Part shown: positions 1 through 5,984 of the stretch, one piece after another
How positions within the stretch are numbered: position 1 is the first letter of the stretch
Layout of the letters: every line of letters begins with the position of its first letter
Assembly (NCBI GenBank): GCA_001899085.1
Contig: MKVB01000011.1
Coordinates: 1-34,691, forward strand
Reading direction: 5' to 3'
Length of the DNA: 34,691 bases
Source of the DNA: Devosia sp. 66-14
GTDB lineage: Bacteria > Pseudomonadota > Alphaproteobacteria > Rhizobiales > Devosiaceae
Notes under the pieces: model-generated
Databases searched by the model: none
The model's input: only the letters and a program-made list of their open reading frames with translations
Told to the model about the DNA's origin: nothing
Translations under genes and position numbers: made by a program

Positions 1-39
1 AACTTTATCAGATGCGGATGAGTCCAAGTTACAAGGCGA

Positions 40-89
40 GCAAAGCTTGCGAGCGTAAGCGAGCTAGCGGCGCTCGGAGGGGGTGTGCC
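40..89. repeat. 50-bp dispersed intergenic repeat, copy A
   Basis: This stretch (from GCAAAGCTTGCGAGC to CGGAGGGGGTGTGCC) is very similar to bases 4193-4242, with the same GCNAAGCTTG start, an ACTAGC/GCTAGC centre and an identical GGTGTGCC end, differing by a few substitutions and small indels. The two copies flank the phage-like module. The flank looks like the shoulder of a larger palindromic intergenic element, best seen at 3949-4190. Bases 1-162 otherwise hold no gene that I can support; this is the region just downstream of the NusG-like gene. Confidence 0.7.
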
Positions 90-162
90 GAGCCACGGTG
101 CCTCGGCCGCCCCACCGGCTCACACGCGAGACAGACCGCGACCCCGCGCAAGTGCGGCCCAG

Positions 163-720
163 TTACGCCGCCACCTCCTCGACCTGGTCCGTATCGAGCT
201 CGACCTGGGTCGGCCGCCCGAACAGGTCGAGCAGCACTTTCAGCCGGTTGAGCGAGTCCACCGCTTCCACCGTGCCGGCAAAGCTGGTGAAGGGGCCCGC
301 GGCGACGCGGACGGGCTTGCCGGTGAGGCGCTTGCGCATCGCGTTGAGAGTGTTCTTCGTGGTTTCGCCGCGGCGGCGGCGGGCGGCGTCGGTGTCATCG
401 AGCAGTTGCGCCGCCTCGGCTTCGCGCAGCGCCAGCACGTCGCGTGTCGGCAGCGGTTCGGGCAGGTGCGGCCGGCCGGGCAGGATCGCCAGCACCTGGG
501 AGCAGCCCAGCGCTTTCGATGCGTCCTCGAGCCGGTCCAGCCGCACGAACAGGTAGCGCGGGAACAGGCAGAGCGTCGTGACCTTCCTGACCCGCAGCCG
601 GCGGTTGAAGCGCTCGATGCGGTATTGCGGCAGATAGGCCTCCAAGCCCGCCTGCTCGAGCTGGCGCAGCGCCGTGCGCTCGCCCTTGATGCGTGTCGTC
701 ACTGCGTACCACTCGGGCAT
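163..720 (-). CDS. NusG/RfaH-like transcription antiterminator (phage-type)
   Basis: A 185-aa protein with the NusG N-terminal fold at residues 3-105 (EWYAVTTRIKGERTALRQL, then LFPRYLFVRLD) and a KOW-like segment near 130-165 (GKPVRVAAGPFTSFAGTVEAV). Known members bind the RNA polymerase clamp and make elongation processive or antiterminating. The start at 720 has GGAG seven bases upstream. It is the last gene of the - strand early operon that begins near 3068, the position phages such as lambda use for their late-gene antiterminator. I infer that it plays that role here, acting on genes to the left of the window, rather than being the housekeeping NusG, which normally sits with secE and the rpl genes. 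Family assignment is firm; the phage-late role is an inference. Confidence 0.85.
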   Translation of the reverse strand: MPEWYAVTTRIKGERTALRQLEQAGLEAYLPQYRIERFNRRLRVRKVTTLCLFPRYLFVRLDRLEDASKALGCSQVLAILPGRPHLPEPLPTRDVLALREAEAAQLLDDTDAARRRRGETTKNTLNAMRKRLTGKPVRVAAGPFTSFAGTVEAVDSLNRLKVLLDLFGRPTQVELDTDQVEEVAA

Positions 721-895
721 GCTCGGTCTCCTTCAGCTGTCTGTCGAGGGCGCGCAAGGCCGCCCGGATCTCGGCCATCGCCGCGGTGGCCCCGAGGCCG
801 CGATCCGAATATTCGGCCGCCACCTCGCGGATGCGTTCGATGAAACTCTTGCGGCTGCCGCCGCGGTGCTCGGCGCCGGTCTGCGACCAGGTCAT
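395..895 (-). CDS. Small basic protein whose frame stays open into the NusG-like gene
   Basis: The ATG at 895 overlaps the TGA of the preceding gene (ATGA, 892-895), a coupling arrangement used throughout this operon. The first ~58 residues look like real protein: an amphipathic, charged stretch (FIERIREVAAEYSDRGLG, then AALRALDRQLKETEHARVV). No stop occurs where the NusG-like gene starts at 720; the frame stays open for another 325 bp in a different phase, where it becomes Ala/Arg/Gly-rich and looks like an out-of-frame shadow. It is therefore either a real 166-aa protein with a long overlapping tail, or a ~60-aa gene whose stop was lost by mutation or sequencing error. No function is recognised. 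Confidence 0.45.
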   Translation of the reverse strand: MTWSQTGAEHRGGSRKSFIERIREVAAEYSDRGLGATAAMAEIRAALRALDRQLKETEHARVVRSDDTHQGRAHGAAPARAGGLGGLSAAIPHRALQPPAAGQEGHDALPVPALPVRAAGPARGRIESAGLLPGAGDPARPAAPARTAADTRRAGAARSRGGATAR

Positions 896-1089
896 GGCGC
901 GGCCCTCCTTCCGGCGCGAAGCCGGCAACCATCCGGCCCGCACCAGCACCTGACCCGGCCGAGTTCGCCGCTTTGGAGGGCGGCGCGGAGGCTGCCGTTG
1001 CCATAGCGGGCATTGGGGGCGCCGCAGCCATCGCAGCGGCGCAACACGACGCGAAAGCCGGGGGCGGTTTCGACGGGGATCAGCGGCAT
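892..1089 (-). CDS. 65-aa CxxC protein of the early operon
   Basis: The start is taken at 1089 because its ATG overlaps the stop of the upstream gene (TGATG), and its own stop overlaps the next start (ATGA). The protein has a CDGC pair near residue 18 and a C-x-C...C cluster near 46-52 (RCWCGPDGC), enough cysteines for a small zinc-binding site. It resembles the short zinc-ribbon hypothetical proteins common in phage replication modules. A longer frame to 1137 exists but would ignore the coupled start. Role unknown; it may bind nucleic acid or a replication partner. Confidence 0.6.
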   Translation of the reverse strand: MPLIPVETAPGFRVVLRRCDGCGAPNARYGNGSLRAALQSGELGRVRCWCGPDGCRLRAGRRAAP

Positions 1090-1496
1090 CAGCTGGTGCT
1101 CCCTGGAAGCATCCGGGTACGGCTCGGGCCCCGCCACTCATCGGTTCGACCGCCCAGCGCCACGGTGCCGGCCGGCGGCGGTGCGCCGATCGGGTAGCGG
1201 ATCAGCCGAGGGCCCTCGGCCAGGGCGCGTGCCGCCTCGCCCAGGGCACTGGCAAGAGCGGCGAGCCGCGGCGCGGTGGGCGGGAAATCCGGGTTATGGC
1301 CGGCCACCCGACCACTGAGAAACGCCGTGCAGGCGGCCTCGATGGCCAGCACCGGGCAGTGGTCGACGGCGCGCAGATAGGCCATCGCCGTCGCCTCGGT
1401 GATTGCCGCGTGCGCGCTGGGGAAGCCCGCCAGCATGGTGGCGATGGCTTCGAGCGCCTTGCCCTGATCGCGGGTGCTCATCCTCGGCCCGCTCAT
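1089..1496 (-). CDS. Phage-type helicase-loader-like hypothetical protein
   Basis: A 135-aa protein starting at 1496, where ATG overlaps the stop of the initiator-like gene (ATGA); an in-frame ATG five codons later is the alternative. The N-terminal half is helical, with an Ala-rich surface (GKALEAIATMLAGFPSAHA, then AYLRAVDHCPVLAIEAACTA), and includes the segment NPDFPPTAPRLA. This pattern of small helical repeats ending in an 'F.P(S/T)..E/R' motif is usual in phage proteins encoded directly after the replication initiator and often predicted to load the helicase. The position matches lambda P, which follows O. Function is inferred from position and shape only; no catalytic motif is visible. 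Confidence 0.7.
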   Translation of the reverse strand: MSGPRMSTRDQGKALEAIATMLAGFPSAHAAITEATAMAYLRAVDHCPVLAIEAACTAFLSGRVAGHNPDFPPTAPRLAALASALGEAARALAEGPRLIRYPIGAPPPAGTVALGGRTDEWRGPSRTRMLPGSTS

Positions 1497-2110
1497 GGTG
1501 CGGCCTCCGCCTGCATCCTGCGGGCCTGCTCGAGCAGCGCCGACGCGCCCTTGCCGCGCCGCGACGCCCTGGGGCGGGCGGGGGCAGACGGGGTGTCGCC
1601 GGGACCGGACGACAAGGTGTCGCCGGGAGGATGAAGTGTCGCCGCGGGCGGTCGAGGTGTCGCCGCGGGGGTTTTAGGGGGGAATCTAGAGTCTTGAGTC
1701 TCAGCATTGGGCAGCCCATTGCCCGACCCATTGGGTTCGCCCGATTGTGCTGTCGGTTCAGGCACTTGCGCCCAGCGGCGGTTGGCCGATCGGCGACCCA
1801 GATTGGCGCGCTCATGGTCCTTGACCATGCGGCGCGACAGGATGACCCCGGTGCTTGCCACGCTCAGGACGCCGGCTTGTCGAAGCTCCGCCAGCAAGGC
1901 GCGAACGTCGTCCACCGGCACCCCTGTCATGCGCGCCAGGGTTGCTGCATCGATCGGCTTGCCGTTGAGCACCAGGTGCCCATAGGGCTTGGCCTCGTGC
2001 ATGATGCAGAGGCACTCGATCCACAGCCCGCGCGCCGTCAGGCTGACCGCCCGCAGGGCCTGGTCGCCCCGCCAGGCCGCGGGCTGGAACTTGAACCAGG
2101 GGAGGCTCAT
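1493..2110 (-). CDS. Replication-initiator-like helix-turn-helix protein
   Basis: A 205-aa protein starting at 2110 (ATGA overlap with the DnaA-IV gene). Residues 1-110 look like a winged-helix DNA-binding domain of the kind found in phage O/DnaD-type proteins: it opens WFKFQPAAWRGDQALRAVSL, then DAATLARMTGVPVDDVRALL and a basic exit (MVKDHERANLGRRSANRRW). Residues 125-205 are Pro/Thr/Gly-rich and low complexity, ending in a short helix. The DNA encoding this disordered part carries four GTGTCGCC repeats and an AT-richer patch (listed separately), as in lambda, where the origin sits inside gene O. I infer an origin-binding initiator; homology to a named family is not certain. Confidence 0.7.
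   Translation of the reverse strand: MSLPWFKFQPAAWRGDQALRAVSLTARGLWIECLCIMHEAKPYGHLVLNGKPIDAATLARMTGVPVDDVRALLAELRQAGVLSVASTGVILSRRMVKDHERANLGRRSANRRWAQVPEPTAQSGEPNGSGNGLPNAETQDSRFPPKTPAATPRPPAATLHPPGDTLSSGPGDTPSAPARPRASRRGKGASALLEQARRMQAEAAP
1593..1702. other. Candidate iteron origin inside the initiator-like gene
   Basis: Four direct copies of GTGTCGCC(G) start at 1593, 1617, 1636 and 1657, spaced 24, 19 and 21 bp, about two helical turns each. They are followed directly by a locally AT-richer stretch (GGTTTTAGG to TTGAGTCTC, 1670-1702). Repeats plus an easily melted neighbour inside an initiator gene is the lambda ori layout. The repeats fall in a low-complexity Pro/Thr-coding segment, so codon repetition could explain part of the pattern; the uneven 19-24 spacing shows they are not a simple in-frame codon repeat. 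Confidence 0.4.
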
Positions 2111-2679
2111 CGCGCCGCCCCCGGCTGTGGCCGCGCCGTCGCCGCACTGGCGCCGGCCAGCCCGTTGGCCAGGCGCTCGGCCTCGTAGCGGCGGATATTG
2201 TAGAGCACGGTGGTGTGGTCGCGGCCGCCCAGGTGCCGGGCGATTTCGGGCAGGCTGATCTGCCGGCCGTTGACCAGCACCTCGTGCCGGATGCGCCAGC
2301 TCGCCTCGCGGCGCGCCGCGGTGACCGGGGCGCGCCGCGACGCGCCGGCGAGCTCCGCCCGCTCGATGCCGTGCCGCGCCACCACCTCGTCGATGATCTC
2401 GCGGGCGGTCAGCGGGCGGACCATGGCGGGGCCAAAGCACATCGTCTCGTAGGGCGCCGGCTCGTGATAATCCGGCCAGGCCTCGGCCGGCGGCGGCAGC
2501 GGCTGCGGGCGCGCCGCATGGTAGGGCCGCACCGTGAGGGGGGAGGCCGGCGGCGGGTTCTTTGCGGCGCGGCGGATGCGCGCCTCGCGGGCCCGGCGCT
2601 CCTCGGCGAGGCGCTGCTGGCTGGGGCTGGCATCGGCGGCCCGCACCGGGGCGAGGCGAAGCTGGCGATAGAGCATCAT
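2107..2679 (-). CDS. Protein with C-terminal DnaA domain IV (DNA-binding)
   Basis: I place the start at 2679 (MMLYRQLRLAP) because GGAG lies eight bases upstream; an ATG at 2700 and a frame reaching 3084 lack a ribosome site and the extra residues look non-coding. The 190-aa protein has a Pro/Arg-rich N-terminal half and, from about residue 100 on, a clear DnaA domain IV: REIIDEVVARHGI, then the signature ISLPEIARHLGGRDHTTVLY. It lacks the DnaA AAA+ domain. Stand-alone domain-IV proteins are frequent in alphaproteobacterial prophages, probably targeting DnaA-box-like DNA for replication or regulation. It is the gene just upstream of the initiator-like gene, with ATGA overlap. Confidence 0.82.
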   Translation of the reverse strand: MMLYRQLRLAPVRAADASPSQQRLAEERRAREARIRRAAKNPPPASPLTVRPYHAARPQPLPPPAEAWPDYHEPAPYETMCFGPAMVRPLTAREIIDEVVARHGIERAELAGASRRAPVTAARREASWRIRHEVLVNGRQISLPEIARHLGGRDHTTVLYNIRRYEAERLANGLAGASAATARPQPGAAR

Positions 2680-2765
2680 GGGGTCGGCTCCATTGGGCAT
2701 AGGGGTGGCGTACGCCGGCGCGGGACGCGTCGGCGGCGGGGCTCGATTAGCGGGAGGCTGGTGGT

Positions 2766-3068
2766 TCAGCGCCGGCGGTGCATGGACGCTCGGTCGCGCG
2801 CCAGCGTGAGTACGAAGAGAAGGCGACGAATTCTCGCGCCGAGGCGACGAATTCTCGCGCCGAGGCGACGAGGTATCGCGCCGAGGCGACGTCTTCCTCG
2901 TCGCCACCCGGGCAAGGTCAGCTGCCGCGGCGCGGGCTTTGGCGCGTCGAAACGCCCGGCCGCCCACGCACGCGACAGCAGCGGAACGCGCGCCGCACCG
3001 GCAGCGGTCGCCGCCAGGGGGAGCCCCAGCGGCGCGCCGAGCGGGAGGGAAGTGCGAAGCTGTTCCAT
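2766..3068 (-). CDS. 100-aa Arg-rich first gene of the early operon
   Basis: An ATG at 3068 opens a 100-aa frame (MEQLRTSLPLGAPLGLPLAA) placed where lambda has cro: directly divergent from the repressor and first under the promoter at 3077-3103. The -10 ends nine bases before the ATG, so the mRNA would be almost leaderless; no Shine-Dalgarno is present. The C-terminal third is strongly basic and repetitive (RRLGARIRRLGARIRRL), encoded by a 21-bp tandem repeat. There is no recognisable helix-turn-helix, so it is not an evident Cro. It could bind nucleic acid through its Arg repeats, or be spurious; support comes mainly from promoter position and frame. Confidence 0.45.
   Translation of the reverse strand: MEQLRTSLPLGAPLGLPLAATAAGAARVPLLSRAWAAGRFDAPKPAPRQLTLPGWRRGRRRLGAIPRRLGARIRRLGARIRRLLFVLTLARDRASMHRRR
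2822..2890. repeat. 21-bp tandem repeat, about 3.3 copies
   Basis: Two perfect 21-bp units (2822-2842 and 2843-2863; each starts GGCGACGAATTCTCGCGCC) are followed by a diverged third (2864-2884) and the first six bases of a fourth. The unit is a multiple of three and encodes the (G)ARIRRL repeat of the small Arg-rich gene on the - strand. Two helical turns per unit, tandem array and location near replication genes also fit iterons; the unit shares GGCGAC with the reverse complement of the GTGTCGCC repeats at 1593-1664. Confidence 0.75.
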
Positions 3069-3076
3069 GCGCCAAA

Positions 3077-3103
3077 GTATGCATAACGCAAATCGACTGT
3101 CAA
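3077..3103 (-). promoter_or_regulatory. Sigma-70 promoter of the early (replication) operon
   Basis: On the - strand a consensus -35, TTGACA (3103-3098), is followed after 16 bp by CATACT (3082-3077). Operator copies O1 (3080-3090) and O2 (3104-3114) overlap or abut these elements, so repressor bound there would block RNA polymerase. The first candidate start codon (3068) lies only about two bases from the predicted transcription start. Confidence 0.6.
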
Positions 3104-3136
3104 CGCGAAACGCATACTGAAATTGTGCATAATGCA
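3080..3136. promoter_or_regulatory. Immunity region: three repressor operators O1-O3
   Basis: Three 11-bp sites fit YGCRWAAYGCA: TGCATAACGCA (3080-3090), CGCGAAACGCA (3104-3114) and TGCATAATGCA (3126-3136). Centres are 24 and 22 bp apart, about two helical turns, on one face of the DNA, between divergent repressor and early genes exactly as in lambda OR. O3 overlaps the CATAAT -10 (3128-3133) expected to drive the repressor, so it probably mediates autoregulation. Two more copies lie at 4721-4764. Confidence 0.65.
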
Positions 3137-3139
3137 TGG

Positions 3140-3850
3140 ATGATCGAAGAGACCCGCCCCGAGGCCGCCGAGCGGCTGAAGCTTGCCCGCATCACCCGCG
3201 GTTTCCGCACCGCCAAGGAGGCGGCGACGTTTTTCGGCTGGGCCTACATCACCTATGCGCAGCACGAGAGCGGCGAGCGCGGGCTGGGCCGGCAATCGGC
3301 GAAATATGCGGCGGCGTTCCGCGTGAGCGAGGCGTGGCTGTTGACCGGCGAGGGCGCGCCGCCGGTGGATGACGCCAACGACCCGCTGCCGCCGCACGAG
3401 CGCGCCAGCGGCCAGCCGATCCTCGCGGTGCCGGCGCGCGAGGTGGTCGATCCGACACGCAAGCTCAACGTCTATTCAGGCGCCCAGGGCGGCGGCGGCC
3501 GGCTGATCATCGGCTCCGATATCGTCGACCGGGTCGAAATGCCCACCAGGCTGCGCGACGTGCAGGGCGCCTATGGGCTGATGATCGACGGCGAGTCCAT
3601 GGTGCCCGAGTACTGGCCGGGCGACGTCGCCTGGATCAACCCGCACCTCAGGCCGGCGCGCGGCAAGAACCACATCTTCTACCACACCCCGCCCGACGGC
3701 CGGGAAGCCGAGGCGATCGTCAAGCGACTCAATGACTGGAACGATCGCGAATGGCACCTCGAGCAGTGGAACCCGCACCGCCAGTTCAGCGAGTTCCGCC
3801 GCGAATGGCCCATCGCCCACCGCGTGGTGGGCAAATACGACGCGGACTAG
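3140..3850 (+). CDS. Phage-type XRE-S24 repressor (cI/C2-like)
   Basis: A 236-aa protein with an N-terminal helix-turn-helix (residues about 10-65: ARITRGFRTAKEAATFFG, ITYAQHESGERGLG) and a C-terminal S24/LexA-like peptidase domain. The serine is Ser153 in DGESMVPEYWPGD and the lysine partner Lys195 in EAIVKRL. Such repressors bind operators as dimers and are inactivated by RecA-stimulated self-cleavage. Start at 3140 is chosen because the -10 CATAAT (3128-3133) leaves no room for a leader and there is no ribosome site; upstream in-frame sequence belongs to the promoter region. Leaderless translation is also known for lambda cI. It diverges from the early operon over O1-O3 and is likely autoregulated. 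Confidence 0.92.
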   Translation: MIEETRPEAAERLKLARITRGFRTAKEAATFFGWAYITYAQHESGERGLGRQSAKYAAAFRVSEAWLLTGEGAPPVDDANDPLPPHERASGQPILAVPAREVVDPTRKLNVYSGAQGGGGRLIIGSDIVDRVEMPTRLRDVQGAYGLMIDGESMVPEYWPGDVAWINPHLRPARGKNHIFYHTPPDGREAEAIVKRLNDWNDREWHLEQWNPHRQFSEFRREWPIAHRVVGKYDAD

Positions 3851-3948
3851 CCGCGCCGGCGGAGTGAGGGCAGGGCGGTGCACGCTCGAGTTCGCCCGCC
3901 CACCGCGCCCATTTGTTTCACCCAGGCCCAGCCAAACCCTCGATGCCC

Positions 3949-4190
3949 GCCTCCCCCTCGACGGCAGGGCTATCGCATATGGACAGTCACCGGCCTCTCG
4001 TTGGTCCTCCACCGCGAAGCGGGGGAGGGGGACCAGCGAAGCTGGTGGAGGGGGCGGCCACACAAACCGGCGCTTCCCGCCGCCCCCTCCACCGCCTTCG
4101 GCGGTCCCCCTCCCCCGTTTCACGGTGGAGGAGCACTAAGAGTGCGGTGCACAAAGCCATATGCGATTGCCCTGCCCTTGATGGGGAGGC
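3949..4190. repeat. Nested palindromic intergenic element (MITE/REP-like)
   Basis: Two nested inverted repeats: inner arms 4005-4057 and 4080-4132 (53 bp each, a few mismatches, 22-bp loop) and outer arms 3949-3982 and 4157-4190, which share GCAGGGC, ATCGCATATGG and CCTCCCC in inverse orientation. Transcribed, the inner arms would form one long hairpin containing two smaller ones (ACCGCC-TT-CGGCGGT is one). No transposase is present. It occupies most of the gene-free stretch 3851-4388; the rest of that stretch is repeat copy B and further inverted G/C-rich sequence up to about 4350, without a gene I can support. Confidence 0.8.
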
Positions 4191-4192
4191 AA

Positions 4193-4242
4193 GCGAAGCT
4201 TGTGAGCAAAGCGAACTAGCGTAGCTCGGAGGGGGGTGTGCC
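4193..4242. repeat. 50-bp dispersed intergenic repeat, copy B
   Basis: Starts GCGAAGCTTGTGAGC and ends CGGAGGGGGGTGTGCC; matches copy A at 40-89. Here it sits immediately right of the nested palindrome, showing that copy A at the window's left end is probably the shoulder of another copy of the same element. A further inverted segment (ACACCCCACCCCATCCCTG, near 4309-4327) mirrors the GGGGTGTG end. Confidence 0.7.
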
Positions 4243-4388
4243 AAGTGCGCGATGTGAACATCGACGTCGCCTGCACGAGGGGCCCGCTCCCGACTATGGT
4301 GCGTGCTGCACACCCCACCCCATCCCTGCCGTCAGGGGGGCGCTGGTGGTTCTGGCTGGATCGAGCCACAAACTCGATGCCGCCCGGC

Positions 4389-4634
4389 CTACCCCGCCAG
4401 CTCCATCAGATCCCGCGGCACCAGCCCGTGTTCGCACAGCACCTCGGCGTCGTTCCACTCGCCGGTCGCCGGGTCGCCGCTCCGGCAGAAGGCGATCACC
4501 CCGGCCCGTATTCCGGCCAGCACCCGGGCTCGCGACAGCGCCGCGGCCTCGCTCGGCGCCTCCATCGGCTCATCGGCAATCAGCACGCCCCGGTTCCCCA
4601 TCTGCCAGGCTTGCACCACGAAATACGTGGCCAT
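4389..4634 (-). CDS. 81-aa conserved-type hypothetical protein
   Basis: The start at 4634 has GGAGG five bases upstream; an in-frame TTG at 4646 is less likely. The protein opens with a beta-strand (MATYFVVQAW), has an Ala/Arg helix (PSEAAALSRARVLAGIRAG) and a second strand plus loop (VIAFCRSGDPATGEWNDAEVL) that ends near LCEHGLVPRDLMEL. Small proteins of this beta-alpha-beta shape with the 'FxRSGDPxxGEF/W' pattern are frequent, uncharacterised companions of alphaproteobacterial phage and mobile regions. It diverges from the 4798 gene, with two repressor operators between them, so the repressor could control both. No function can be assigned. Confidence 0.75.
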   Translation of the reverse strand: MATYFVVQAWQMGNRGVLIADEPMEAPSEAAALSRARVLAGIRAGVIAFCRSGDPATGEWNDAEVLCEHGLVPRDLMELAG

Positions 4635-4720
4635 CCCCACCTCCAAATGTTCTCATTATGTTCTCATGAAAGCAGAACGCCGGATGGGAGTCGAGTCGGC
4701 CGCCGCCTGTCGCTAACGTT

Positions 4721-4770
4721 CGCGTAACGCATATTCATCTTGACCGGTTAGTTTGCGTTTTGCATATCAT
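4721..4770 (+). promoter_or_regulatory. Distal repressor operators O4-O5 over a promoter
   Basis: CGCGTAACGCA (4721-4731) and TGCGTTTTGCA (4754-4764; on the - strand TGCAAAACGCA) fit the same YGCRWAAYGCA operator as O1-O3. O5 lies between a -35 TTGACC (4740-4745) and -10-like CATATC (4763-4768) or TATCAT (4765-4770), upstream of the 4798 gene. Binding there would repress that gene. Bases 4635-4797 hold nothing else I recognise. Confidence 0.55.
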
Positions 4771-4797
4771 GTCTGCATCAGCCCGATGGAGACAGCG

Positions 4798-5214
4798 ATG
4801 ACGATGCAGCCCGCCCGCCTCGATCTTCACGCCATCCGCATCGATGCGGTGGCCGCCGCCTACGGCAATGCCGATGCCCCGATGAAGCGACTGGCGCTGC
4901 TCAACCTCGGCGCCCGCCAGCCCGCCTACTGGACCAGCGCCACCTTCAGCCACGCCCAGGCCGGCATCCTCTGCGAAGCCGCCAACCGCCTCGCCTCGCT
5001 CGAGCGGGCGCAGGACGAAGTAACCGACTACTGCTCCGCCACCGGCTCACCCTGGCGCCCCACCGAGCTACGGCTGCTCGACCTGCTGGTACCGCTCAAC
5101 GCGGCGGCGGTGCGGGATCTCGACGAAGCGTACACGCGCGGCGGCGCGCTGCGGTCACGCGGCGAGCTGGAGCGGCGGGCGTGGGTGGGGGAGGGGGAGG
5201 CGCTGGTGGCGTGA
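4798..5214 (+). CDS. 138-aa hypothetical protein under repressor-type operators
   Basis: The start at 4798 has GGAGA (4788-4792) five bases upstream; ATG codons at 4753 and 4786 lack a ribosome site. The protein appears all-helical and soluble: LDLHAIRIDAVAAAYGNAD, then QAGILCEAANRLASLERAQD, and a C-terminal helix-rich tail with charged residues. No known motif. It is a single-gene unit with operators O4/O5 in its promoter, so it is probably switched together with the phage-like early genes (SOS-inducible or lysogeny-linked). It could be a phage hypothetical or a captured host gene; codon use matches the neighbours. Confidence 0.75.
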   Translation: MTMQPARLDLHAIRIDAVAAAYGNADAPMKRLALLNLGARQPAYWTSATFSHAQAGILCEAANRLASLERAQDEVTDYCSATGSPWRPTELRLLDLLVPLNAAAVRDLDEAYTRGGALRSRGELERRAWVGEGEALVA

Positions 5215-5302
5215 TGCGAGCCGTCCCAGAGGTCAAGCCTCGCGCCGGAGCGGCCGCGGGGTTGCTTAGCGGGCCGCGGGCGATGCCGGAATACCGACGC
5301 CC

Positions 5303-5758
5303 CTACCTGACAACAATCGCGCTCCTCAGCCCGATCGGGTCCGCGATGAAGTGCAACCCTTCGATCCCCGACCCAGTCCCCCGCACCACGATCGAGCCGT
5401 AGCCCAGCAGGCGCCCGAGGATGGTCTGGTCGACGATCACCGACTCGACCTTTTCCATGTTCATCTCGCCGGTCTGGCGGCGGATCAGGCCGCGTTTCTG
5501 GATGACGCGGCGGGTGGTGACGGCGATTTCGGTGGTCGCCTGTTCGATCCAGGCGCCGGCGAGGCTCCAGAGGCCGAACAGCAGGACGATGGCGCCGATG
5601 ATGCCAAAAGCCGGGCTGAGACCGGGGCCGACCGGGGCGAGGATCAGGATCAGGCCGATGGCGGCAAGGATCAGGCCGCGCAGATAGACGATCCAGTGCA
5701 TGCGGCCGATGGCCAGCACCTGCTCGTCAGGCTTCAGAACGCTTTCGACATAGCCCAT
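5303..5758 (-). CDS. bPH2 (YdbS/DUF304-like) membrane protein
   Basis: A 151-aa protein starting at 5758 with GGAGA nine to ten bases upstream; a longer frame to 5917 adds 53 residues that look non-coding. It has two predicted membrane segments, at about 22-42 (IVYLRGLILAAIGLILIL) and 48-70, then a cytoplasmic bacterial PH-like domain with the family pattern TEIAVTTRRVIQKRGLIRR, EKVESVIVDQTILGRLLGYG, IVVRGTGSG. Such bPH2 proteins are common in bacteria; their ligand is generally unknown. It is a solitary gene. Bases 5215-5302 and 5759-5984 flank it without other supported genes. Confidence 0.88.
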   Translation of the reverse strand: MGYVESVLKPDEQVLAIGRMHWIVYLRGLILAAIGLILILAPVGPGLSPAFGIIGAIVLLFGLWSLAGAWIEQATTEIAVTTRRVIQKRGLIRRQTGEMNMEKVESVIVDQTILGRLLGYGSIVVRGTGSGIEGLHFIADPIGLRSAIVVR

Positions 5759-5984
5759 CTCGGAGGCTTCTCCATTCACCCTGGCTCTATTGAGCATGCC
5801 TGGCGGCCGAGAGATGCGACTCAGCACGCCAGCCCTGGGCCAAACCAGTATGTCCTGTTCCTTATTACGCAGATAAGGACAAGCCGATGGCTGTATGTCC
5901 CGCCTCGAGAGGCGCAAGGCTTCCGCTCAGCAGCGATGAGGCGGCCTTCGGCGGGGCAGGGCGGGGGAGCCGTCCGTGCCAGCC

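Noticed and set aside
720-895. Programmed frameshift joining the small ORF to the NusG-like protein
   Set aside because: No slippery sequence is visible, and the NusG start has its own ribosome site (GGAG).
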